This document shows positions 22,401 to 34,400 of a stretch of 64,000 bases of DNA, piece by piece. Position 1 is the first letter of the stretch. Each line of letters begins with the position of its first letter. Under the pieces are notes generated by a model. The model worked only from the letters and a program-made list of their open reading frames with translations. It was not told the origin of the DNA and made no database searches. The position numbers were made by a program, and so were the translations under genes. Origin of the DNA: Argopecten irradians (lineage: Eukaryota > Mollusca > Bivalvia > Pectinida > Pectinidae); assembly GCF_041381155.1 (NCBI RefSeq), contig NC_091136.1, forward strand, positions 47,234,284 through 47,298,283. Reading direction: 5' to 3'.

Positions 22401-25400
22401 AGGTTTTCATTTTTTGCACTTTTTCCGTTACCATGGAAACATTGCTGAAAATATCATGGTAAATGGTAAATGTTACTTTGCAAAACTCCACCCATTTTTA
22501 GGTCATCTGACCCAAAGGGTCAGGATGACCTATTGTCATCATGCACCGTCCGTCGTCGTGCGTGCGCCGTCCGCCGTCCGCCGTCCGTAAACTTTTCATT
22601 CAAACGACTTCTTCTCAATAACCGGAAGGCCCAGGGTACTCATATTTGGCCTGTAGGTCGCTGGGATGAAGGGCCACCAAGTTTGTTCAAATGAATGACC
22701 TTGACCTTCATTCAAGGTCACAGGGGTCAAATAGGCTAAAATCTTTAAACGACTTCTTCTCAAAAACCAGAAGGCCCAGGGTTCTGATATTCAGCCTGTA
22801 GGATGCTGGGATGAAGGGCTACCAAGTTTGTTCAAATAAATGACCTTGACCTTCATTTAAGGTCACAGGGGTCAAATAGGCTAAAATCCTTTAAACAACC
22901 TCTTGTGAATAACTAAGAGGTCTAGAGACCTGATATTAGGCCTGTGGCATGCTGGGATGAAGGGCTACCAAGTTTGTTCAAATGAATGACCTTGACCTTC
23001 ATTCAAGGTCAAAGGGGTCAAAAAGGCTAAAATCTGTAAACGACTTCTTCTCAAGAACCACAAGGCCCAGGGTACTGATATTGGGCCTGTAGCATGCTGG
23101 GATGAAGGGCTACCAAGTTTGTTCAAATAAATGACCTTGACCTTCATTCAAGGTCACAGGGGTCAAATAGGCTTAAAATCCTTTAAACAACTTCTTGTGA
23201 ATAACTAAGAATCCTAGAGACCTGATATTAGGCCTGTGGCATGCTGGGATGAAGGGCTACCAAGTTTGTTCAAATGAATGACCTTGACCTTCATTCAAGG
23301 TCAAAGGGGTCAAATAGGCTAAAATCTTTAAACGACTTCTTCTCGAGAACCAGAAGGCCCAGGGTACTGATATTCAGCCTGTGACATGCTGGGATGAAGG
23401 GCTACCAAGTTTGTTCAAATGAATGACCTTGACCTTCATTCAAGGTCAAAGGGGTCAAATAGGCTAAAATCCTTTAAACAACTTCTTCTCAAGAACCAGA
23501 AGGCCTAGGGTACTGATTTTGGGCCTGTAGGATGCTGGGATGAAGGGCTACCAAGTTTGTTCAAATAAATGACCTTGACCTTCATTCAAGGTCACAGGGG
23601 TCAAATAGGCTAAAATCCTTTAAACAACTTCTTGTGAATAACTAAGAGGCCTAGAGACCTGATATTAGGCCTGTGGCATGCTGGGATGAAGGGCTACCAA
23701 GTTTGTTCAAATGAATGACCTTGACCTTCATTCAAGGTCAAAGGGGTCAAAAAGGCTAAAATCTTTAAACGACTTCTTCTCAAGAACCAGAAGGCCAAGG
23801 GTACTGATATTGGGCCTGTGACATGCTGGGATGAAGGGCTACCAAGTTTGTTCAAATAAATGACCTTGACCTTCATTCAAGGTCACAGGGGTCAAAAAGG
23901 CTAAAATCTTTAAACGACTTCTTCTCAAGAACCAGAAGGCCCAGGGTACTGATATTGGGCCTGTGACTTGCTGGGATGAAGGGCTACCAAGTTTGTTCAA
24001 ATGAATGACCTTGACCTTCATTCAAGGTCAAAGGGGTCAAATAGGCTAAAATCCTTTAAACAACTTCTTGTGAATAACTAAGAGGCCTAGAGACCTGATA
24101 TTAGGCCTGTGGCATGCTGGGATGAAGGGCTACCAAGTTTGTTCAAATGAATGACCTTGACCTTCATTCAAGGTCAAAGGGGTCAAATAGGCTAAAATCT
24201 TTAAACGACTTCTTCTCGAGAACCAGAAGGCCCAGGGTACTGATATTGGGCCTGTGACATGCTGGGATGAAGGGCTACCAAGTTTGTTCAAATGAATGAC
24301 CTTGACCTTCATTCAAGGTCAAAGGGGTCAAAAAAGCTAAAATCTTTAAACGACTTCTTCTCAAGAACCAGAAGGCCCAGGGTACTGATATTGGGCCTGT
24401 GACTTGCTGGGATGAAGGGCTACCAAGTTTGTTCAAATGAATGTCCTTGACCTTCATTCAAGGTCAAAGGGGTCAAATAGGCTAAAATCCTTTAAACAAC
24501 TTCTTGTGAATAACTAAGAGGCCTAGAGACCTGATATTAGGCCTGTGGCATGCTGGGATGAAGGGCTACCAAGTTTGTTCAAATGAATGACCTTGACCTT
24601 CATTCAAGGTCAAAGGTGTCAAAAAGGCTAAAATCTGTAAACAACTTCTTCTCAAGAACCACAAGGCCCAGGGTACTGATATTTGGCCTGTAGGATGCTG
24701 GGATGAAGGGCTACCAAGTTTGTTCAAATAAAATGACCTTGACCTTCATTCAAGGTCACAGGGGTCAAATAGGCTAAAATCCTTTAAACAAGTTCTTGTG
24801 AATAACTAAGAGGCCTAGAGACCTGATATTAGGCCTGTCGCATGCTGGGATGAAGGGCTACCAATTTTGTTCAAATGAATGACCTTGATCTTCATTCAAG
24901 GTCATAGGGGTCAAATAGGCTAAAATCTTTAAACGACTATGTTGTATTGTACTATTAGTCAGATGACCGTTAAGGCCCATGGGCCTCTTGTTGTGTATAT
25001 AATCTAATATAAATGTCAAGGCTGTACATGTATACCTGATTCAACAATTGCAGCCCGCTCTACTTGAATTATACTCCATCTTTCTTTAGCTCAACTTCCT
25101 TTTTCCTGGGTTTTTTTTCATACACATAAGTCTCCACAATCAAACTTACTTCAGCTTTGATATCTTCATTGGCGGGGGATCTGAATGACTATGTCCTTGT
25201 TTTATATTGTTTTTTGTGTTAATTAGACATAGATATACACGATTAAACACCAATTATTGTTCAAATGATGAATATCATTTATGCTCTGTCGGCGGCCGGA
25301 GCATCTTTAAATAATATTTTAAAGAAATTTGCAATAAATTACATTTTTGTTCTCAAAGTGTAGCTCTGTGTTTTATATATTCTTTCAGTATTTTGCCGGC

Positions 25401-28400
25401 ACCAAGTCAGCGGTATGATCGAGAAGATGATGACCGACAATACAGAGCAAGTGCAGCGGTAAATACACTTAATTGTTTGTAAGAGGTCAAGAATAATCAT
25501 AATCTAAGTCTAAACTGACATTAAATAAAACTTTTTTATACCGATCATTATACATATAAATATTACTTGCCATAAATGCATGAACCTCTACTCTACTAGT
25601 ACAAGTGTTTTTCGTGAATATTGACTGGCATATGTTGTTATAACTTATATACACACCAAGGCAAAGTGTATTTCATAATATTTTTATTATGTTGGGATTT
25701 CAAAATTGAATAACAAGTCAAGCCTGCTCCCTACAGAGAGGCTAACTGTATATGCTTAGCTAATTATATATATAATTAAAGGTGATATTCAATTTGATGT
25801 TATCAGATTACTGCTGTTACAAGTAAGTGGACCGCCCCACCGTATGGACACAGAAAGGGCTGGGTGCCTCGCTCACAAGACGTAAGTATATAGCTCTGTA
25901 TCTACACCTTATATAGGCTTTTAGTTATACTAACTCTACATGTAAATGTTGATAGGTTCATTGTGAAACTTCATATAATTGTGATATCAATTAGTTACAT
26001 TGAAAACAAAGGAATTAACTACAAAACAGAAATATATATATATATGTCATTATTAATGGTGAAGATTGTTTTATTTTAAAACAGTGTGTAAAATGTATAT
26101 ATCAGTGGTAAATGTATATAGATATCTTCCTTGCCTTATCTATTATACTCAGTTGGCATTATGACCTGATATTTACCTCAATGACATTGTCTAAGGGAAA
26201 TTTCTATAATTTAAGGACTTTGCAGATGGAGGTGCTTTCCCTGAGATTCCTGTGGCTCAGTATCCCCTAGAAATGGGACTTAAGAAGACCTCCTCAAATG
26301 CTATACCTACACAACTTGATGCTCAGGGCAAAATCAAGTATGATGCTATTGCAAAGTATGGACATGGCAAGGACAAGGTGAGTGTATACTTTGGTCAGGT
26401 GATCGCTGTTATAATATTGATTTGTTGTCAGATTGGAATAATGAAAGTCAAAAAGGAAGAACAAATGATTTTGATTAATTTATAGATAACACTATATAAT
26501 TTATATACATATATTGTTTAAGATATGAATTAATTATTTATTTTATTATTATTAGTTTCTTGCCCATGTTTGAAAAGTAGGTGGTTATGGGCCCCAGTAG
26601 ATCCATATGTCAATATGGGGAAACCACTTGATTTTGAATTGCCCCATTTTCAGTAAATGCAATAAGATATAGTTGTAATAACTTTCAAGCATTCTCCTTG
26701 TTCTCTCTGTGTTCCAGTTCTTGGTGTTTCAGTACATGTTTAGTATTATTCTCAATATCTTTTTGGGTCACAAACCCAAAAGATATTGAGAATAATGCTT
26801 ATAATTTAATATGAATAACTCATTAGGCATTGATTTCTTTGCTTTTACTTATTTTTACAATAAAACAACTTCAGGTGTGGGGCATTGATATCTTAGCCCA
26901 TATTTGAGCTTAGCCAATGTGTCACTTTTAAAATTTACCGCAAAAATGTTCTTCGTGTATGACATCATACTACCCGACTTGCAAATCTTTCAGTGTATTG
27001 AAAAATAACCTCAAACTTCTAACCAATAGAAATGAGTTTAACATATAAAATTTAATTATTGTTATTGATTAATTAATAAGACAATATTTGTATAACTAAA
27101 TGTGAATTTTTGTTTTACAGGTTGTACACTCCAAGTTCCAGGACTTGGTACCAAAACAAATGGACGAGGATGATCCTGACTTGGAGAAACCAAATGAAGA
27201 TTCTGTTAGGGAAACAACAGAGAAAACCAGACAAGCCCTTGAGAGACTAGTGTCAACAAAGATATCTGCTGCCCTGCCAGTGCGAGCTGCTGAAAAACAG
27301 GCACCTGCTCAATATATCAGGTTATACATCAATTTATGTAGCAATGTAGGAAAACAAACTACCTACCATATTTGACCCAATAAGTGGCCATGGCACTTAA
27401 TTGGACTAAACTTGAACTACGCTTTTACATATCAACTTGCAAAAGAAAGAAACTATTGTTTATCACATTTTTAGTCTGCATTTAAATTGAGGTAAGTGAA
27501 ATTAAGACTTCAAAAAGGGAAAGGGGTACTTAGGGGGATGGGGATGCTTATAAGGTCAAATATGGTAATACAGAATCATTTTGTTTCTTATGTTTTCTTT
27601 GACAGAAAGTAATAAGGTAACTGAGCTTTGAATATTTTATGTTCAGGTATGATGTCTATATGTTTGTGTAAACCATGTTTTTATTGTTTTAGATATACCC
27701 CGTCACAACAAGGTGTAGCCTTTAACTCCGGTGCCAAGCAGAGAATCATAAGAATGGTGGATGCACAGAAAGATCCCATGGAACCACCAAAATTCAAGTA
27801 TGATATTAATATATTAATCATTCGCTTTAGGCAATTAGATATTTGAATCCAGACAAATTGAAATTGTAAAGGGTAGATTTCCCCTTTATAAAAAGGAAAT
27901 GATACATATAAGCTCTAGGCTTATTTTCCAATCCCATATATAGTGTTTATTTAAAAGAATTTACTTTGGAATATTGAATAAATTTATTTATTAAGGTAAT
28001 ATATTTTTGGTAGATGATTTTAAGATGCATTGAGATACAGAATATTTTGTTCTTAATTGCAATTTATTGGTAATCCTACAATCTGATATATTTTTGGTGT
28101 TTTCCAGAGTTAACAAGAAAATTCCTCGCGGCCCCCCTTCACCACCCGCTCCTGTGATGCACTCACCTAACAGGAAGGTCTGACCAAATCTACTCCAATT
28201 CTCTACACTTTTGTTTTGTACTCCATACAGTTTCTCTACATACTTGTTATATCGTGTCTAGATTTAAAGCTAATTAACACCACAGCAAGATTCTTGTAAA
28301 TAACCCTAATTTTGTGCTAGTCATATAGGAGATGATTGTAAAGTGAAAATTATATTGTTAGAAGTAAAAATAATTAATTCTCAATGTATTGAATTAACCG

Positions 28401-31400
28401 TTAACCAGTTCAATGATGAATGACATTTTGTATGCCAATGATCTGCTTTGAAACCCATTCAAGGTTATTAAAAAACTAAATAGATACATGAACCTTGATC
28501 TTCAATCATTAAACAATCTGTTTTGAAAAAAAAGTAAAGTATGATGTAAGTTACACATGACTTTTTTTCATTCCTCCAGGTGACGGTGAAGGAACAACAA
28601 GAATGGAAGATTCCGCCTTGTATATCTAACTGGAAAAACGCCAGGGTAAGTGACAGATTCATGTACATATGCTGTATTTGTTTAAAGTATGAGTAATATG
28701 AAACTTTGCTAAGTGGTGAGAAATGTTGTGTGGTTTCTAGAACCAATGTGTATTTATTGCAAACTATAATAAAGAAAATGAAAGGGAAAAGTGTCCTCTG
28801 CATGCAATGCGATTATATATATTGTACAATTGAATGTGTGATCCCTACATGTTACAGGGTTACACCATCCCTCTAGACAAGCGGTTAGCAGCAGACGGAC
28901 GAGGCCTTCAGGGTGTCCACATTAACGAGAACTTTGCTAAGTTAGCTGAAGCTTTGTACATTGCTGACAGAAAGGTAGGCATCTGACTGTAAAGGTTTAA
29001 AAAATTAACATTAGTTGAAATATGTTTGATAATTAGTAAGAGTTCCTTCCCCTGAAGCACATGTTGCACACTGTAAAATTGCTTTTGATTTTCTTGTATA
29101 AAGGCAAGAGAAGCAGTAGAAATGAGAGCTCAGATTGACAGAAAAATAGCTCAAAAGAAGAAAGAAGAGAAGGAAGGAGTGTTGAGACAATTGGCCCAGA
29201 AAGCTAGGGAGGAGAGAGCTGGGATACGGAGAGGGGATGGTAAGTCTTATACAGAAAGGTGATCTTGAAATGGTTTTTACGTCCTATTAACAACCAGAGT
29301 CATTTAACCTCATCCTCGAAACACCAGGGGTTCCGATCACTTACAATCTCTACACTCCTTGACTATCTCATTGTAAAACTGGAGGCAACAGAACAGAACA
29401 GGTAATTTAGTCCTCTGATGCACATCAAAAGAGCGGTATAACGGTACACTGTGGTTGACCATGTGGCTTTGAAGTTGGGCGTCGCTCTCTCTGTAGTCTT
29501 CAAGGGAAATTCTGCAGGCCTAGATTGGTTCAGATTTGTTCACCTGTGCTGCCTTCAGTTTTACTATGAGATAGTCCGGGGATGTAGGGATAGTATGTGA
29601 TCGGAAGCCCTGGAGTGTCAGGAATGTTTAACCTATGCCAGGTTTAGATGGTAGCGGAAAGCCAGAATATCAGGAGAAAAACCACCAACCAGCAGTGAGT
29701 ACCTGGCAACTGCTCCATTTGGGATTTAAACTCACAGCCCAGAGGTGGAGGCTTGTGATGATATGCTGGGGCATCTTAGCCACTTGGTGACTGTGGCCCC
29801 AAATGAAATGATAATATTTGAAAAATTGTTAGTTTTTGTACACAAAGAATGACTATGTACAAACCTTAAATATATGCAAAAATCAAGATTTGTTGTACAA
29901 AGCTTAAGATTTAACATTGTATAATTATAATGACATTCCAGGCTTTGAAATGGGAAATGATATGTTCTGTAAATCTGATGATGTTAAAGATTTAAAAGAG
30001 ATTTTGAATGATATTAGTAAATGTTATTGTTATATGTAGGAAATGATGATATTATTGTTATATGTAGGAAATGATGATGATGTGGTGGAGCGTGATGACC
30101 TGAGGAGAGAAAGACAGAAAGACAGACAAAAGGATCGAAACTTGTCTAGGGCAGCCCCGGATAAAAGGTTAAATTCAACAAGACTTTGTGTGCCACACAA
30201 AGATTATATCAATGCATGCACACAAACATTAAAATGCACATACAATTGATATAATATCTAATGTTTGAAAATCATCAATAACAAGTGTATTTTTCTTAAG
30301 TATACAAATGCTTTTTATTTTACATTTATAAGTAAACATTCTTTACTGAAATATTTCTATCAGTCATTATTGTTTTACTTTGGTCGAAATAGATTGATAA
30401 GAGAAACAGATACTCATGATGTTTAGATAATACAACAATTATTGTCATAATAAAAGTGGTTTTCTTTCTCATGTAGGTCACGTCTACAGAAGGAGAGAGA
30501 ACGTGATATAAGTGAAAAGATTGCCTTGGGTCTCCCAAATACAGGAGCTGGGTCCTCAGAGGTCCAGTATGACCAGCGGCTCTTTAATCAGTCAAAGGTA
30601 TGTACAAGACTTCTTCTCAGCCTGTTGTTGCTAGTTCTATTTGAGACTGTTGTAAGCTTTTGTCATCTCCATTTGAGACTGATGTAAGATACATTTGAGA
30701 ATGTTTGAGTCTGCTGTAAGCTACATTCGAGCCTGTTCTAAGCTCTATTTGAGTCTGTTTGAGCTACATTTGAGCCTGCTGTAAGCTTCATTCGAGCCTG
30801 TTCTAATTTCCATTTGAGGCTGCTGTAAGCTTCATTCCAGTCTGTTGTAAACTCTATTTGAGTCTGTTTTTAGCTATATTTGAGGCTTGAGGCTGCTGTA
30901 AGCTTCATTCTAGTCTGTTGTAAACTCTATTTGAGTCAGTTTTTAACTATATTTTAGCCTGCTGTAAGCTTTATTCGAGTCTGTTGTAAACTCTATAAAC
31001 TAAGGCCCATGAGCCTGTTGTTAGCTATATTTGAGCCTGCTGTAAGCTTCATTCGAGTCTGTTGTAAACTCCATTTGAGTCTGTTTTTAGCTATATTTGA
31101 GCCTGCTGTAAGCTTCATTCGAGTCTGTTGTAAACTCTATTTGAGTCTGTTTTTAGCTATATTTGAGCCTGCTGTAAGCTTCATTCGAGTCTGTTGTAAA
31201 CTCTATTTGAGTCTGTTTTTAGCTATATTTGAGCCTGCTGTAAGCTTCATTCGAGTCTGTTGTAAACTCTATGAGATGTCTGTTACAGGGGATGGACAGC
31301 GGGTTCGGTGATGAGGAGGGCTATAATGTATATGACAAGCCCTGGAGACAGGATCAGACTATTGCCAGTAACATCTACAGACCATCCAAAAACCTGGACA

Positions 31401-34400
31401 AGGATAACTACGCCGAAGATCTGGACAATCTCATCAAGTCCAACAGGTCAGCCACACTGTTGTTATTAGTTAAAACTGTCTCCTTAGCTTTATTATCAAC
31501 TAATACAGTAAAAGTGCTAATTGCCTTCACTTGGCATCTATCTAATGTTGATCAGAATATTGTCAGTCATCATATTCTTTAACCATTTTCAAGGCAAAAC
31601 ATACTTACCGAGGTAAGTAATGTTCGAGATGCTCCACCACTGACAAATGGTATTTTTCCACTATCAAAAACAGGAGCAGACGATTTCGTATTATTCTTCA
31701 GTTACAAAAGTTACTTACTTTACACCATTACCACCATTGAAAAGTTTGAGCTTCTAATTTTACTTCAAGTTAAAGATATGAAAAAGAATTAATTGCATCC
31801 CGAAAAAATTCTGTGGCACTTTATCCTGTATGGAATGAAGTACTGATTCGGCATGCACCAAAAGCAAAATAAATAATTTTATATTACTTTGTGTGTTAAT
31901 TAGACATATATATACACGATTAAACACCAATTATTGTTCAAATGATGAATACCAATTATGCTCTGTCGGCGGTGGAGCATCTTTAACCCAATATAATTAG
32001 AAATACTTTGGGCAATGAACTCCTATTAGGTATTAATGGTGACACTGGGCACCCGTTGTAGTCCATTAGATTGCTACTTGTCATCATCATAAAGTACTTA
32101 ATGAGTTTGAAGTGGATTTTGGTCAAATGCACCAATGGGGAAAGGAAAACAGTTTTTGACTTAAGCCATACTTTGTATGGCTTGAGTCATAGGCACTACT
32201 TTCAGTAACCTTTCAACTCAGTAATTTAAATGCCGTTGACCTATGACACGCTAATTTAAATGCCGTTGACCAGCTAATTTAAATGCCGTTGACCTATACT
32301 GTGTACTACATCTCACCCCTCTCCTCTAATTTAAATGCTGTTTATCTATACTGTGTACTACATCTCAATCCCCCCCCTCCTACTCCCCTGTGCCTGCATG
32401 TGTATAATGGCACCTAATACACAGCTAGACTAGTACCTTACCTTCCAGCTGACTGCTGTCCACACAATCTATACACACTGTTGACTCCCCCATCTAACGT
32501 AAACACATAATCTCTGTTACTGATCTTGCTATCTAAGTCTTATAGACCTAAAAGTTATAATTAAAAAAAGTAAATTAATCAAACTTTCTTTCCGTGTACT
32601 TTAAATAATGCTTTTGAAAACAGACCTGAGGTTCAAGACAATATAAGGCTGCCATTATGTGTGCATGGTTTTACTTGCATACATAAGTGAGCAACACAAG
32701 AGTGTAGTACAAAAAACTTTTTTTAATGAATATAAGACTTTTGCTTTCTTTATTTTAAAATCTTTTCTTTTATTTATAAGAATTTTGATAAAAAAAATGT
32801 CAAATAAACATATATATGGTTTTTCTGTGATCAGTTGAATATTGTTGAAATAATCTATATCAAAGTCGGTCACAAGACATTTGACTGCTGATAGATACAC
32901 AAAGCTTTGAATTAAGCTTAATTTTCATATAACACACAGTATCTGTTTTCTGGGGAATAGAAATCTGCCTAACAGCTTAATGTTTTTATTATGAATTAGT
33001 CATATATTTATCATTAGAAAATTATTTTTTTTTACTATAATGATAATTGTAAAAACAGAATGGTGTATCTTACACCATTTTAATGTCATATAATCGACAT
33101 AAATTAAAACTAAAAATCATTTTGAATTATATTAGCATTTGTGGCAGTATTGCAAAAAATATTACATTTACATCTATGGTTATAAGTGAAACAAGTACAT
33201 ACATTCAGACCATGAAGTCAAATTATGGTTTACAATTTCATTTCTTCTAACATTTATGTAAACTAATGTTCAAAATGAAATATGTTGTTTGCATCTCGCT
33301 AGCTTAACAAAGATTCAACTTTGGAGGTGTCACTAAAATCATGAAATCCATATATACTTGTGCGGCATGATCATTTCTATGATTAATGTAATGGCCTTGA
33401 AATCATCTTTTTTGCCTTTTCCTCAAATACATATGAAAATCATATATGAATAAAAAAAACACTGAAACTGTATTTTCAGTACATCAGAATGAAATCACTG
33501 AATTTAATGAGACACTGTTTCATGGTTGATACCTTATTATTATTCAAATTATGATTGCAGAATTTACTCTTTGTGTTTATTCCCCATAATTATGCATGCT
33601 TCTTAGATTAAAACCACGATCTAATTTTCATAAAACACACTGAATTCCATCATTATGATAAAAACGGACACAAACAGTGTTAAATTAACATACTTATGTT
33701 GAAATAAAAATACCTAAAAAAGCTTCTATTACCTAATGATGGCTTGAAAAGTATACATGCAAATTAAAATGTATTTTGATATTTTCAACATTTACAAAAT
33801 AATTTGAAATATAGGTGGCTTATGATATTGTGTAAAATACAGATAACCTTGAGTGAGTTCAGGTTGTAAATATTGATATAAGCATTGGCTCTCAGTTGGC
33901 ATTCATAGTAAATATGAATACCAATTGAGGCAAATTTCATGATGCGCTCTAGCTTTATTGATATTGCTAATGATGCAAAAAAAGTCTTTCAATCAATATC
34001 GATTAAATATGCAGGAATGAAAGAAATAATATGCATATGCACGAATAAGTTATATATAGGATACTATCCAATTGATGTTGTCAGAGTAAATTGAAGATTG
34101 CCGTAAAGGGATTTAAAGGATATGATAAATACAAGGTACACATAATAACAAAAAATCTTGGAGTGACAAATGACATTTTTTTGCCATTTTCTCAAAAGAA
34201 AGAGAGAAGGAAATATTTATAAATCATTGACTCATGGTCGACCCTATTTTATAATTTGCTATTTGTTTATCTATAATGAAATAAATTGTCATCTTATGAT
34301 AGAGTGCTTGCATTTATAATACAACACTTTTACCTGGAATTTATAGTTGTCCAACTGGGAATTTACATGATGTGTATGATATGATGTACACCAATATCAA

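Larger units (their letters stand above)
21726..25202 (-). mobile_element. Helitron-like element with CCCCCGCC hairpin end, itself interrupted
   Basis: One end carries a hairpin at 21727-21754 (tcccccgccca / ttggcggggga). The other reads ggcgggggatctgaatgact then atgtccttgt. It sits inside the TTAA MITE with no obvious target duplication. The core holds about four ~170-bp tandem units (21791-22460). A pearl-like element at 22499-24992 is inserted in it. No ORF of Rep/helicase type was seen. Confidence 0.7.
21471..25310. mobile_element. TTAA-flanked MITE, split by a nested insertion
   Basis: The ends are TTAA-agatgctccaccgccgaca and tgtcggcgg..ggagcatct-TTAA. Outer pieces at 21471-21725 and about 25203-25310 match the unbroken copy at 31623-31986. 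The middle is filled by another element. It lies in SNW1 intron 1. Confidence 0.8.

Noticed and set aside
22965..24457. Series of 60-codon minus-strand ORFs
   Set aside because: Each is one reading of the 145-bp pearl-like unit. The repetition of the same peptide follows the DNA repeat.
31009..31311. 100-codon plus-strand ORF in SNW1 intron 12
   Set aside because: It is the 66-bp array read through into exon 13 in a frame other than that of SNW1.
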